Assembly: GCA_024811115.1 (NCBI GenBank)
Contig: JAKOGH010000645.1
Location: 372,001 to 436,000, forward strand
Source of the DNA: Terana coerulea
Taxonomy: Eukaryota > Basidiomycota > Agaricomycetes > Polyporales > Phanerochaetaceae
Direction of reading: 5' to 3'
DNA length: 64,000 nt
Shown here piece by piece: positions 47,202 to 58,849 of the stretch (the stretch's first letter is position 1; each line of letters opens with the position of its first letter). The notes beneath the pieces were generated by a model. The model searched no databases and had not been told where the DNA came from. It saw only the letters and a program-made list of their open reading frames with translations. The position numbers and the translations under genes were made by a program.

Positions 47202-50200
47202 ATGGCCTCCACCGACAGTACTAGTCGTCACGTTCAATCCACTCCTCTACGGGTCCGCCCTCAGAACTCGTTCAGCTCTACGATACCACTGTTTGAGACG
47301 CGACGCCAAGAGTACTCCAAAGAGATGCAAGGAAACTTCTTGGGCACTATGCCCATCGATACCTTCTACCACCAATATATGCCCCCAGCAACAACCCCCG
47401 CTCCCGCCGTTGACTACCTTTCTAAACTGGCGACTGTAGACAAGGAGATAGATATGTATGTGCCATTTGTAAGTCTCTCGATTTGCTCTCATTCGTACGT
47501 GGTATTGACTGTCGAGGCTTCTCTGTAGATCGAAGCCACTCAACTTGCGGGACTTACCCCAGGATTTGAGGCTCTTCAATTGTGCTAGCTACAAACGTAC
47601 CCAGCACGAAGTTCACCCAGATATCGGTTTACGTCGACTTGCCCTGGGTGAGACCTACCAAATCGGCGCAGTTGTTGGAGAATACTACGATTACGCGCGA
47701 GCTATGGTAGCCTTCGAGTTCAAGTGGGATTCATGCAACGACGCGTTTGTGGACCTAAAGTCTGGTGATGGAGAGTCCCCGAACGTGAAGACCACCACTT
47801 GCGAGAAAAACGACAAGGGAGGCACCTTGACTCGCGGCCAACTGATCTCTTACGCCCAAGAGCAATCTGCTCGGCAGCACCTCTGCTTCTTCTTCCAAGT
47901 TCTCATCGTTCGGGACAAGGCGCGGATCCTTCGCTGGGATCGCGCGGGGACAATTGTTACCGAATCCTTCGATTATTTCGAGAAGCCCGAACTTTTGGCT
48001 GAGTTCTTTTGGCGGTACGCCCACATGGCCGATGTCGAGCGCGGATGGGATCCCACTGTCGCCGTCGCCACTCCTACCGAGAAGAAACTGTTCCAAGATA
48101 GCGTCAAGTACTACGTGAACGTGACGCTAGCATCCCTTCACCGCAAGCTCCTCGATGCCGAGAAATCTTGGGACGAAGCATACGACGTTTACAAGATATT
48201 GGTCGGTGACTCTGACAGTCCAGATCGCAGAGAGGTCATCGTTGGTACACCGTTCTTTGAAGCATTTTCTCCGTGCGGACGATCCACTCGCGCTTACCTG
48301 GCTCTCGACCTGAAGACCTCTCAGATCAAGTTCTTGAAGGATAGCTGGCGGGTAGTTCATCCTAGACTACTTCCAGAAAGCGAAATATATGCCAAACTGG
48401 AGGAACTCAAGGTCCCCATCTTCCTACGGTGCTTGCTGGTGGAGATGTGAAGAGCGATGGTCGTCCTCAGATGACGAGGACTCAGAGGTTGCGGAGTCAG
48501 ACGACCCTTCGTATCTCACTTGGCGCGGACGACATGGCGAACTGAGGACGCATATCCATCACCGGCTGTTGCAAGACATCGCTTATTCCATTGAATCCTC
48601 TCTCAACTCTCGGGAATTTGTTCAGGCTCTGCGCGACGCGATTGACGGTGAGTGTTATGTGCTATTTTTCGGGAACGGGCATGTGCTAATTTACTGTCTC
48701 TTCTAAAGCCATTGAAGCTGCGCACACCGCGGACCTTATGCATCGCGATCTGAGCCTCAACAACATCATGATCAGCCTTGAGGGCAGCGGTATCCTCAAC
48801 GATTGGGACCACTCTGGGCCGGCCAAGAGCACTCCCGGTCATCATCCTGTATTTCGCACGGTGAGCTACATGCACGGCTTTGCATTTACCTGTCGCTCAG
48901 CCGCGTCTTAGGGAACTTGGCAATTTATGTCCTCTGCTTTACTCCGGGACCTCAAGAAGCAGCACGACCTTCTCGATGAATGGGAATCGCTTTTCTGGAT
49001 CCTCGTATATGGGGCACTGCACTTTTTCCAGGTGTCCAAATTAGTGATCGACACCTTCCCTATGGATATATTCGACGACGGTAAAATGCGCCGGCAAGGC
49101 GATGGATACGTCATGTTCGGCGGCGACGGAAAATTCGGCGCGCTCACCGATCAACAGTTCAAGAAGCTCAAGTTCGCCTTCGCCAGCGCCCCGTTGGGCG
49201 GCCTTATATCCGAAATTGCAACGGCTTGGACTAAGTACTATAGCGCTTGGATGGGGGCGCAGGCACAGAGGACGGCCAGGGAAGAGGCCGAGGAAGACGA
49301 ATTTGAAGCCCTCCAGCTCAACGTCGTCCGACACCGAAGACGAAGACGAGGATGAAGTAGACGACATCGACTGGGGAGCGAAGCTAGATGCCACCAGGAA
49401 GCGCCTTCTGAAACCACGTTATTGGAAGCGCCTCTTCGACAAGTACCTCAAACGCAAGGATTGGGCCCCGTCAGACACCGTACGAAAAGACCAATTCCCT
49501 CCGAAACGTGAGACCGAGCTAGCGCGGGAGGTCCGAGAGACTACCCTGCAGAGTCTTCTTAGGAATTCTCAGAGCGCCGTTGCGACCAACGACGCCACCG
49601 GTGAAGTGGCCCCGCAAGGTGGTTCGCAAGCTGATTTGGACGAGCACCCCGATGCCGAAAACGACGCTGGTCCTTGACTCGCTGGCGGATATGTTCAGCG
49701 CTCTGAACCTGGAGTAGACGATACGCCTTCGCCCCTCGTCGAGAAGGACGACCAATTCATGGAAAACCTGAACCGGAATCCCCCGCGGACGCCTCAACCG
49801 AGATCGACGCCGTTACCTGGATCCTCAGCCTCCCCCAGTGCGGAAGCTTACCGTATGCCGATTAAACCTCAGGTTCCGCTTGGACCTCCCTCTCTGTCTT
49901 GCATGGCTCGCTTCACCAAGTCCTATCCTCCGAGTCCGCAGGGCTGGCCGCCCGTGACGGTCCACTCAAGCTCGAGGAAGAGGAGTCTGAGCGTGGTGGT
50001 AGAAGAAGAGAAAGACCATCCCGAGGTTCCGAGCAGTCCCAAGAGGGTCAAAAGCAACAGTGGCACTTCGAGGTCACCCTCTCCGGGGCCATCGCTACCA
50101 CCGAGCATCGCGGAAGGGAAGTCTCTCAAGTCGCCTTTGGGCTTCCGGAAGATTGCTCGAAGTTTCATATTTAGTGAAGGCGGGAATTCACGACGCAATG

Positions 50201-50229
50201 GTTCCCAGCCTGCCTCTTCACATTTCTGA
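47202..50229 (+). CDS. FunK1-type fungal protein kinase, reading frame disrupted
   Basis: FunK1 kinases are a large family expanded in mushroom-forming fungi. Exon 1 (47202 to about 47456) joins the exon beginning 'SKPLNLRDLPQDLRLFNCAS'. Family blocks: 'LCFFFQVLIVRDKARILRWD', 'RAGTIVTESFDYFEKPELLA', 'SREFVQALRDAIDAIEAAHT', the catalytic loop 'MHRDLSLNNIMISLEGSG', the DFG equivalent 'LNDWDHSGPA', 'FMSSALLRDL' and 'WESLFWILVYGALHFF'. Frame breaks occur near 48420, where the family motif 'HLPTVLAGGDV' is in another frame, and near 48440-48500. After the kinase domain the frame changes again near 49300, and an in-frame TGA (49675-49677) interrupts a long low-complexity Ser/Pro tail ending at 50229 ('SGTSRSPSPGPSLPPS'). 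True decay and assembly error are both possible; the family is known for pseudogenes. Confidence 0.75.
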
Positions 50230-50678
50230 TTTCCTTAGTTCTGTCAATTTCTTGATCACAGCGTTTCATTCGTATCCACTTACTTATTCTATCTGACTGG
50301 CAGTGTTTGTAGCGGTACTATATCTCTCTCTTTGTGTAGTTTTAGGCTGAAGATCGCGTTCGAAGTCTTGCTAGTGTCATACATGCATGTAGTTTCAATC
50401 TAACTGAAGCCCCTGTGAGGCGGGTCTTGATCAACTTCAAGTTGACGTCGGACGAGTTTGACCGGAGTGACGCCGCCGTGCGGCCCAGCAACAGTGGCTT
50501 ACATAAGATGTCGCTCGGAATCAACTTGAAATCGGTTGTCGCGCCACGAAGGTGCCGCTCGGCGCTCGGTCCTTGAAAGCTTGACGTCTGACCATCACCA
50601 CGGTCATTACAGCACAATCAGTGCAGGCTCTCTAAACGACATAAAACCTCGGCAGAAACTCGAACTGCGGCTCGTATC
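50230..50678. other. Intergenic, kinase 3' side and F-box gene promoter
   Basis: 449 bases between two genes on the same strand. No domain-bearing frames or clear promoter elements were seen. Confidence 0.5.
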
Positions 50679-51558
50679 ATGTCGGAGCAAACTCTGCCCG
50701 AGGAACTCCTCCGCGACATCCTCAGTTACTGGATCTTAACATCTACTGAGGCCTTTTTGATCAGGTTCCAATCGTATCGACTCCAGGACCCATGGGCACT
50801 AGCCATCTCCTACTCGTGTCCAAACGGTGGCTACGTGTCGGTTCGCCCCTCTTGTATACTTCCGTATGGCTCTCGAAGGCCAGGCACGTCCGTAATGTGG
50901 CAGCGCTGCTCCAGGCAAACTCGACTTTGGGAAAGCTATTCAAGACCTTAGGCTCGACAATAAATCATATGAAATGCAAGAACTACTCGCCATTGCACGG
51001 CTCGCGCCAAAGGTCCGGAATCTGCATATTTGTTTGGATGACATCCCCGCCAGCGTCGGCGAACAGGAATCAGATTCAACACGGGGCCTACGCAGCGCAT
51101 TGCTTGTCTTTCATCCCACTAATCTGTACCTCTCCGTAAGGGCCGGCGATCATAGTCTTAGGGGTCCACCGCCTGTATCAATAATGGAGAGCTTGGAGTC
51201 GTGTGTGAGACAGGCTTGGTCGTCGTTGGTGCGTCTCTAGCTCTTCGAGAAATCGCGGTTATTTACCTTGTCTCTGCATTCATAGAGGCATATCCGTCTT
51301 CCGAACTATCTTAATATATCGGCATTCATTGCGATCCTCACATCGGCACCTTCCCTCACGCACCTGAGTATCTGCTCGGCCCGACAAATGTGCCAACTAT
51401 CCGGATGCGACGAGGGACGCAAGTACATCTCAGTCAATACAAGCTTGCAGGTGATCACCTGCGGCGACAAGGGCTTGGAGTGGTGGGTCCGGAGGACCAT
51501 GCACAAACATGGGATTGACGACTCTATAATGAACAAGCTTGTTTTTCGAGAGCATTGA
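50679..51558 (+). CDS. F-box-like protein, frame disrupted
   Basis: The start 'MSEQTLPEELLRDILSYWIL' is an F-box N-terminus of the type common in Agaricomycete F-box/LRR-like proteins. One frame later it continues 'SHLLLVSKRWLRVGSPLLYT' and 'HVRNVAALLQANSTLGK', then in a third frame 'IQDLRLDNKSYEMQELLAIA' and 'LAPKVRNLHICLDDIPASV'. The last part reads 'ISAFIAILTSAPSLTHLSIC' and ends 'IDDSIMNKLVFREH' at TGA 51556-51558. Frame changes are needed near 50800 and 50940, and an intron is likely around 51230-51310. Expanded F-box families evolve quickly, so loss of function is possible here. The substrate is unknown. Confidence 0.65.
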
Positions 51559-51599
51559 CGTTCTCTTAACGGCTGTGGGTAAGATCCAGGTGGTCACCT

Positions 51600-52880
51600 T
51601 ACCTGGAAGGGATAACTAAAATTATTGCACGGCTCCAGGACATACTATGCAACGTTGTACGCTGAACGCGAGTCCATATCGATGTCTGAGTCTCGTACTT
51701 GTCCTCCAATAAATGGATAGATGGCATCGACGGAAATAGTGTGCCCCACTGCAAGGCTCGCTTCAAGTCCCTTTCGAGAATCTGACCGTGCGAGATAGAG
51801 CTGAACAAATATTTGACCGCTACGAACTCGGCGCAGCCACTGTTGGCGCTCCTCTTCATCCATCCTGACATGTTGCCGCCGGCCAGGTACGCTTACTCCT
51901 ACATCGACCGTTGTCGTTATGCCGACTGCTCTTATCACAGCTCCTTCGACACGGTTGCATATCACCTTGTGCGGAATCCGATTGCCCGAATGAAGTGGTA
52001 GGTAGCACGAGCAACGACTTTGGGCTGGGATACGCGGTAGCGAGACCGATACGGCGGACTGCTCCCCAATCCGACCATGTCCGGCATCCAAGCACCTGCA
52101 AGATTGCTTCGTTGAGGGATACAGCGAATACTATCCATTGTCCGTTGACGTTGGTTTGTCTTCTGAGACTTCCAACGGTAGGCTCGGCACTTACAGGCAG
52201 GGTCTTCGATACTGGTACGGGTGGTATACTGTTCCATTTACAACTTGCAGAAGCTGAGGGCGGAATTGTGACAGGCTCGTTCAGCGGCTCCCTACCATCA
52301 TGATTGATGTTCCCGCGGGGCACTGACCACGCTGAACACAGAAACACTTCCTGGATACAATTGGACGTAGGTCCGTCGCTCGGCCTTTACCACCTGAGCC
52401 GTCTCAACTGACAGCTCTTGTATTACCCTGGTATTTTGCTCTCCCGCGTATTCCCTGCAATAGGACATGGTGTACCCGAAAATCACGTAGATGAAGCGGA
52501 CGATCGCCGTTGCGACTACAAGCGATTGCAACCAGTCTGCTTTGGAAGACCAAGCCAGAAGGTGGACATTGTTTCGCGCACGCTTGTTTTCCGGTCTCAC
52601 TGTTGTTGATGCTGTGCGAGCAGATATTCTGGTTTCATGTTCAGGATGCGTTCCTGAGGTAGCCAGGTTCCGTTGCCGTCGGGGGGACTTCCGTATGGAG
52701 CTCGCAACGATCAAAGAGGACCATGAAATACAACATGTACCGAACAGTGGCGTAGGTGAAGGCCAGCGCCATCCCGACGCCTTGCCCGATACGGCGAGAG
52801 CGTCGTGAACGAAAGGATTGTCAGGACGCTACAGGGCGCGATCGCGGTGCCATTGCCAGCGGAGCTATTTTCTTGTATTC
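51600..52880 (-). pseudogene. Possible remnant of a multi-pass membrane protein
   Basis: Minus-strand fragments resemble the fungal seven-helix DUF6533/DUF6534-type proteins. At about 52720-52870 'DNPFVHDALAV' is followed, one frame over, by the hydrophobic 'GVGMALAFTYATVRYMLYFM' and 'VLFDR'. At about 52450-52560 there is 'DWLQSLVVATAIVRFIYVIF', another membrane-like stretch. Downstream pieces ('IQEVFLCSAWSV') might be a third helix. Frames change several times and no start, splice pattern or conserved C-terminus could be built. It could be a damaged gene, a sequence-error-ridden gene or chance. Confidence 0.3.
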
Positions 52881-53253
52881 TTCTATGTTTCAGCCTTCGC
52901 TCCGTATGGAAAGGGGTGGTCACAATGAAGCATAATATACAGGGAAGATTGTAACGAAATTATGTACATGGTAAACGCTCATTATTGGAATATACAGATG
53001 CATTGTAGCTTGAGTAGGTTGTGAGAGTTCGTGAACAGAGAACGCATGATGAAAAGAGACACCGAGTCGTAACCAGCACGGAGATACGAGACCATATGAA
53101 AACACAAGTTTGGGGTAGGCGTCCGTAGTGTCGCGAACAAGGGAGCATTGCAGTGGCGGACTAGGGTCTGTTGCGGCCAGAAGGATACTGTTCAGCTCTG
53201 TGCAAAAAGACGGTGATAACCCTGGACTCGACCAACACTTGACTAGTAAGCTC
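52881..53253. other. Spacer and 3' flank of the C2H2 gene
   Basis: 373 bases. The minus-strand frame from 54020 continues through here but is a shadow of the C2H2 gene and its 3' flank. Nothing else recognised. Confidence 0.45.
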
Positions 53254-54542
53254 CTACCCGCGACGAGTCTTGGGCTCCTTCCACATCTTGCCCGGCAAGC
53301 GCTCGCTGACGCACCCATTGTTACCGTTCTTGAGGTGACGCAGCTTCGCATCGCCACGACTGAACACCCGGAAGCATCCGCCAACATACAACCTCCCGTC
53401 CCACTCCTGCATATCGTCCATGTGCGGTACACCATATTCCAGCGCCTCCGTGATTGGCACGCCAGTGCACACCCACTTGCAGCTCTCGTAGTGGGTGAGG
53501 ACGTGCCGGTTGAGGTCTGGCCGGCGGTGGTTCGACTGAACGTACTCGCAGTGCGGGCATGCCCAGCTTTGCGGCCCCGTAGCATCCTCGAGCATGCGCA
53601 GAACGGCCTTGACCTTGCCGACCTGCTTGCACCGCGCAGCGGTGTGCTTGAGCTCAGCGGCCTTGGCGCGAGTGGGTCCCGCCTCGGAGCATTCGGAAGA
53701 GTCATCGGAGGTATGCGGAGACGGGTACGGCGAGAATGAGCGGTGGGAAGGGCGGCGGCGGCGGCGCGTAGCAGCCTTGTTGGCGACGGGCTTGGGTTTG
53801 GGCTTTGGGGCAACAGCGCGCTTGGAACGACGAGGAGGGGGGGATGGCGAACGCGAGTACTCAGAGCTGGAGTCGCTGTAGGTCGAGCCTTCAGAGTCGG
53901 AGTCACTGGTTTCCTCGTCGTCACTGCCAGCCTCTGCATCCAAGCTATCCCCATCGTCTCTTTTCTCCTTGACAGAGGCAAGTAGGAATTCAGCCTTAGC
54001 GGCGCGGGCGCTGAATGCAAGTGTGGGGACCGTGCTCGTGGACGCAGGAAGTGTTGGTAAACCAGACGAAATCTCAGACAAGGGAGAGGCGCATGAAGAC
54101 GGCGGAAATGACGACTGAAGGTCCAAGCTAAGCCTGTTGAAGGGAGAGTGGGGGAGGTTTGGAAGAGGGATGGATGGAACCAATCGTCGAGGTCGCTACC
54201 GTCGAGAGACGCGTTGGAGGATAGGAAAGGAGACTCGTCGTGACAGAATTGGAATCTAATTGAATGCTGTGAGACTTGGATGCTTTGCGGAAGGAGATCA
54301 AATTAATTGGCTTACGGGTTGGTGGGCAGGGTGACTGCGCTGCCTGCGTCAGAGTCGGAGAGCGTGTACGGCCCATAAGATGTAGGAATAGAGGCGTAGT
54401 CGCCGCCAAACAACGAGTCATTGGGGAACGTGGTCGGTAGCAAGGAGCTGTTCAGCTCGGATGTATGGACGTCCTCGCTGGAGGATACTCCGGCGCTGAA
54501 GACGGACGGAAACTGGAGAGTCGGAGGGTTCATCGCGAGCAA
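53254..54542 (-). CDS. C2H2 zinc-finger protein
   Basis: Likely DNA-binding regulator. Exon 1 (54542 to about 54315) is Ser/Thr/Pro-rich ('SYGPYTLSDSDAGSAVTLPT'). After an intron the protein continues through a proline/serine region ('SPFNRLSLDLQSSFPPSSCA'), an acidic Ser/Asp stretch ('AEAGSDDEETSDSDSEGST') and a basic patch ('KPKPKPVANKAATRRRRRP'). The C-terminal domain has a finger 'CPHCEYVQSNHRRPDLNRHV' followed by LTH, the degenerate 'SCKWVCTGVPITEALEYG', and a final finger-like unit 'CFRVFSRGDAKLRHLKNGNN' ending before GC. The two units together resemble the paired fingers of mushroom-specific C2H2 regulators. A frame change is likely near 54165, between 'DGSDLDDWFHPS' and 'PLPNLPHSPFNRLSL'. 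M at 54542 or 54533 could be the start. Confidence 0.72.
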
Positions 54543-55843
54543 GCGGGGAGGGGCGGGCAGTTAGTGTATTATGCACCATGATTGAGTATGCTTTTATATC
54601 CGTCGGTAGAAAGAGATGAGGGGGCGGGCTTGAGTGCTGTCTCTATGGTCTTTGTCCGGTGAGTGAAAGGCACGGTGACAGGATTCTTTGATGGCGAGAG
54701 GACGACGTACACTATTCCCAAAAAAGGCATCTGACCACAAAGGACGCCGTGATCCAGAACCGAGATGCGAGGGCGAGCTCGTCAGACGTAGCCAATCATG
54801 TGCAGCAGATCCCTACGGTCAAAGAAACTGCCCTCCGGTGTACCTCGTGCACTGTGCATAAAGAGCCACTGGGAAGGTCTATCAGCTTTCACCGCAATTC
54901 TCGTACCATGAGCGATTGCCAGAAGCATCTCCTCACCATAGATTTTTGGCAGCGACGCGCAAAAAGGGCACAGTCGGGCAGGCTGCGCGCGAAAAGAACA
55001 AAGGCGATGGACAATGGCGCGCGTTGCAGCCGTTTTCCACGACACCCCGACGATGACGGGCGGAGTATCTTAGAGTATCTTGTATCTTCGGAGCAGGTTA
55101 GCTTGCCGGACGGCGACAAAGGTAGCGGGAGTGGCTGGCAGTTTGGAAGGCCAAGATTGTAGAAGCACAGCTTTCGGGCAGGCGAGGTGCATTCCCACTA
55201 ATAGCACCGCGCACGGGGCTACAGCACGCTCTGCCCAAGCTAGGAGCCCTTCAGAGGCTGCGTGCATTGCATAGCGGCAAGGACGCTACACTACGAAGTG
55301 ATTCCACTTTACTGTTGGTTGTATGAACCAGATCTCAGTTTGCGCCGTGCTAGTGCACATCAAGAAGTAGTACCGTGCGCCTAACATGGTCCTAGATAAC
55401 AGTCAGTAATAAAAAGCATGGTATATGATATATTCGAGTGATAAAGCCTCACCTACTGACGCACGGTCAGAGGGAACTCATGACCCGTGTAATTTGCTGC
55501 AAAGAACCTTGAACTGAGAGCTGAAGTCCGGAAGAAAGAAGCAGTTAGCATATACTTCCGCGGTCGGTAGATCGCCAGTGCTGTCGCAGCTTACGCGCAA
55601 AGCGAACATGGTTGATCTCAAATTTCAAGCCGCATACGTGGCGCACGAGCTGCTTTGGCCACTGTTTGAATTTGTGGGCGACCTCCCGCCACAAGCAAAT
55701 TTGGTAACTTCCCGAAGCCGAAGGCGTCTACGCGCTTTAGCGTCAAAATTGGGGCGCTTGCAACTTGGGCGCCAGCTTCGGAGTGACCGCGGCGGTGCCA
55801 GACTGCCAGTCCGTTCCTCCAAGCTCTTGTCTCGCTTGCCGCC
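54543..55843. other. Intergenic, no confident gene
   Basis: 1.3 kb. A minus-strand ORF at 54782-55045 is discussed under rejected items. The section 55300-55560 is AT-rich. The last part overlaps the presumed promoter of the mS41 gene. Confidence 0.5.
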
Positions 55844-56396
55844 ATGTCTCTGCTCCTGAAGTTCCGTCAGTTCACAGCTTTGCCACATTTTACTCGGTCT
55901 GTGGTGAACAGGGCTGCCCTACGACCGATACCTCAGCCGCACGGTAACCAAGGTGTTATAGATCGTATGAACTCGTGCGCTAACAACGTTCGAGTGTTTA
56001 GGAGAAATCAGCACACCTGAGGCGTTCTTGAAATCTATCGGAAGGTCTGCCGAAACTAAGGTCAGCGCGGAGACATGGGAGGACCTGTGGAAGCTGGACG
56101 GTCACGCAATGAGAGAAGCTGGTTTGGGCACCAAAGGATAGGCGGTACGTTTGCTATCCTCTACGCTGTCTGTTCTCGCTTGACCATCTGTGCTGCAGGT
56201 ATATCCTATGGTCTATGGAGAAGTTCCGTCAAGGCAAAGCCCCAGATACCTTTGCGCACCCACCGAAGCCAAAGAAAAAGATTCGCGGGTACGCACACAC
56301 CTCCACATCATCGTCATCCTTGGCGTGACTTATTTCGCCAGATGGGGACCCGCCGTGCAAAACGGCAAGCGGATACGTTCTCGCAGACACAGATAG
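55844..56396 (+). CDS. FYV4: Mitochondrial ribosomal protein mS41 (IGR motif)
   Basis: Small-subunit mitoribosome protein; FYV4 is the yeast name. Exons 55844-55943, 56002-56144, 56199-56288 and 56342-56396 total 388 bases. One extra G at about 56136 (AAAGG before ATAGG) breaks the frame; without it 387 bases give 128 residues. Exon 1 is an Arg-containing presequence ('MSLLLKFRQFTALPHFTRSV'). The IGR domain reads 'TPEAFLKSIGRSAETKVSA' then 'ETWEDLWKLDGHAMREAGLG', and continues after the break with 'DRRYILWSMEKFRQGKAP'. The C-terminal signature 'KKKIRGWGPAVQNGKRIRSR' crosses the last intron exactly. Without correction no single frame is longer than a fragment, so automatic annotation may miss it. 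Assignment is strong. Confidence 0.9.
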
Positions 56397-57986
56397 TTTT
56401 GCATCCCATCATGTTTCTAGCTCTATCGTCCTGTTATCGTCATCGCTTTGCTGTCCTAGTCGAACACCCATGCAATCCGGTCCCGAACGAGTGCGCAAGG
56501 CTTCTTCGCAAGTTTTACTCGCCTAATTTCGCCGCCCTACGGATATCATCAAAACGCCAAGGGACACTGCACATGTGAAGTGCATAGTCCCACTACGAGC
56601 GTTGTGGTCAAGACCTCTGTACGAGACTCAGTACTCAGTACTCAGAATTGACCTGCGGTCCCCCCTCAGCATTTGCTTACCTCTTAGCTGGCTGCAGAAC
56701 TTCCCTTGAGCTTGCAACATGGGACACCTGCAGCACTCAGTTCTTTCCATGCCGCCTACGACTTTTCGTGATCAACTCCATGCTGAAGAAACCCAAAGGC
56801 CGCTTTTGAAAATCCCCACACGTTGGTACCTTCCGTAAACCCACATATTTTCACATAGCTTTTGTTTCCAGGATCTACGTTGAAGGCCTATGAAAGAGCC
56901 TTAAGAAACGTGTGGTCAAGCGTGCATGCACGATCCCTGTTTGCCGCAGTGCCGACGAAGACTTTCAATCATGTCAAATGCGCCTGTCTGATGCCGGAAA
57001 TCTGCTCACAGAAAGGGAATAATGAGCTATCCCAATCACAATGACGGAGAAAACCTGTAGGCGAGTGTATCAGATTTCCCCGTGGAGCTCGCGGGCGTAG
57101 AGTGGCTCACGACCATGCCGCCTCCACCGCCGAAGATGCTTGGGAGCTGCCTCCCAGTGGCATTGCAAACAGAGTGGATGGGAATGGCAATTTACTCGGC
57201 AAGCAGACATGAATTGATGGTCAGCTTTGTGATCATAATCAACCCGCTCAAAGATCACTATGGAACGGTGTGAGAACACCGTGTTGTTTTCCTCTTCGTT
57301 GGCGGTTCATGTCGCTCACCCCGACTGCAGGTATACATTTATTCTACAAACACACTCGGACCCTCTCCAACGCGTTACGCATGACGTTGTGGCGACGGTA
57401 AGTAGTGATGCCATCTTGGAAACCTCTGTCTCACGTGCGGTCTCGAAGGAGCGGGCTCTGTGGAGCTGCAAAATACTCGCCCGGTCAGAGGTAACAGCAT
57501 GTCAGGAACCCTCTCGTAATTCGGCCGGAGACTCGAGAGCGCGCGAAACTCAATAACATTTCAGTGTATTTGTTATTTTGTGGAACGCTAGCTCTACCAA
57601 ACTCCACCCTATCACGCACGCGGCAGCCTCGCACACGAAACTCGACGCTCAAGATGGCGAACCTACACTTCCAGCTGCACGACATGCCGAATCTTGACAT
57701 GCGGAGATACGAAGTCAGCTGCCTATTGGCGGCAGCGAAACCAGTTATATGAACGGGCAGTACGCCGAAATTGACCTTCGTCATAAAACGCGCTGGGAGT
57801 GTATTGGCTGGTGCCCGCGGGGCACTGTGGAGGAAGCATTTCAACGGCAGCCTGTGGGAAGTGCCGTTTCGGGAAGGTGAGCAGGATGGGGACGACGAAA
57901 TGGTATATAAAGGGTGTCTGACCGTCCCTCATCTTCAGTCGAACAACTCCCGCTGCTCTACACCGTCTCAAAGCACCTCCTCCAGT
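56397..57986. promoter_or_regulatory. Long upstream region of the hydrophobin gene, with TATA box
   Basis: 1.6 kb without a confident gene. TATATAA at 57904-57910 lies 77 bases before the hydrophobin ATG in a good TATA position, as usual for highly expressed hydrophobins. A short direct repeat of ACTCAGT units is at about 56627-56645. Short open frames in the region show no domains. Confidence 0.55.
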
Positions 57987-58430
57987 ATGAAGTTCGCCGT
58001 CGCCACCCTGCTTGCCCTCCCCCTTCTTGCGGTCGCCACACCCCTCGAGGTGCGCCAGTCCGCTGGCCAGTGCAGCACGGGCAGCATCCAATGCTGCAAC
58101 TCCACCGTCGACGTGAGTCCCATGCTGCTCGCCGATGCATGCTGCGTTTCGTGTTGCTGACGGACGGACTGCAGAGCCAGTCGGCCCAAGGCGACGCCCT
58201 CCTCGGACTTCTCGGCGTCGTCCTCGGCCCCGTCACGGGCCTCCTCGGCCTCGGGTGCTCCCCCTATCAGCGTCGTCGGCGTCGGTAGCGGCAGCGCGTG
58301 CGACGCCTCTCCCGTCTGCTGCGAGAACAACAGCGTCGTAAGTCCTGTACCGCTGCCAGCTCGTCCTCGTACTCAAGTGCATGTCAGGGGCGGCTTGCTG
58401 AGCATCGGCTGCCTGCCGATCACGCTCTAA
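57987..58430 (+). CDS. Class I hydrophobin
   Basis: Small secreted amphipathic protein that coats aerial hyphae and fruiting bodies. Exon 1 (57987-58112) encodes a signal peptide (MKFAVATLLALPLLAVATPL) and the first Cys group 'QCSTGSIQCCNSTVD'. Exon 2 (58175-58337) gives 'GLLGVVLGPVTGLLGLGCSP', then one base over 'ISVVGVGSGSACDASPVCC'. Exon 3 (58388-58430) ends 'LLSIGCLPITL'. The eight cysteines follow the hydrophobin order C-CC-C-C-CC-C, and the long Cys3-Cys4 loop marks class I. Exon 2 requires removal of one C from CCCCC at about 58261-58265. Exon 3 phase is also off by one, next to a GGGG run at its acceptor. A real loss is possible, but the intact Cys pattern argues for errors. TATA box upstream at 57904. 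Confidence 0.88.
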
Positions 58431-58849
58431 GCTTTCGAGACGGCTCTGAGCCCGCGCGCCATTGTAGCGATAGGAGTAGTGGATATCAGCGCACTTGTTT
58501 GACGAGAAAGCCCGGATAATGTACATTGTACGCCAGAACGACTGTCACGAAGTTTTGGCTATGACATGGTTATGTGGATTGCATGGTGGACGAGCGTTGG
58601 CTCTGAGGCTCTTGCTCCGACCCCTCGCATGACTCCGAGTCCTACTAAAGCATTTTGTACATGGTCCAACCGACGGGAAACCGTTTAGCAGACAGAGAGG
58701 CAGTAAGTATGTTTGGTACTTGCCATTTACTGCCAATACAAGACCAAGGTTGCAGTAAGCGGCAAGGAAAGTGCAACAATGTGCCATGGCGCACGGTAAC
58801 TGATTTGACGCTCCGGAAAGCGGCGAAGCCATGAATCTCATTACCGGTG
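58431..58849. other. Convergent intergenic region
   Basis: 419 bases between the hydrophobin and the F-box gene, which converge. Minus-strand frames here extend out of the F-box gene without domain content. Probably 3' UTRs. Confidence 0.5.

Noticed and set aside
54782..55045. Minus-strand 87-codon ORF with CPFC and a plausible C-terminus
   Set aside because: Short, no recognised family, lies in a gap with no splice context. Could be reconsidered with transcript data.
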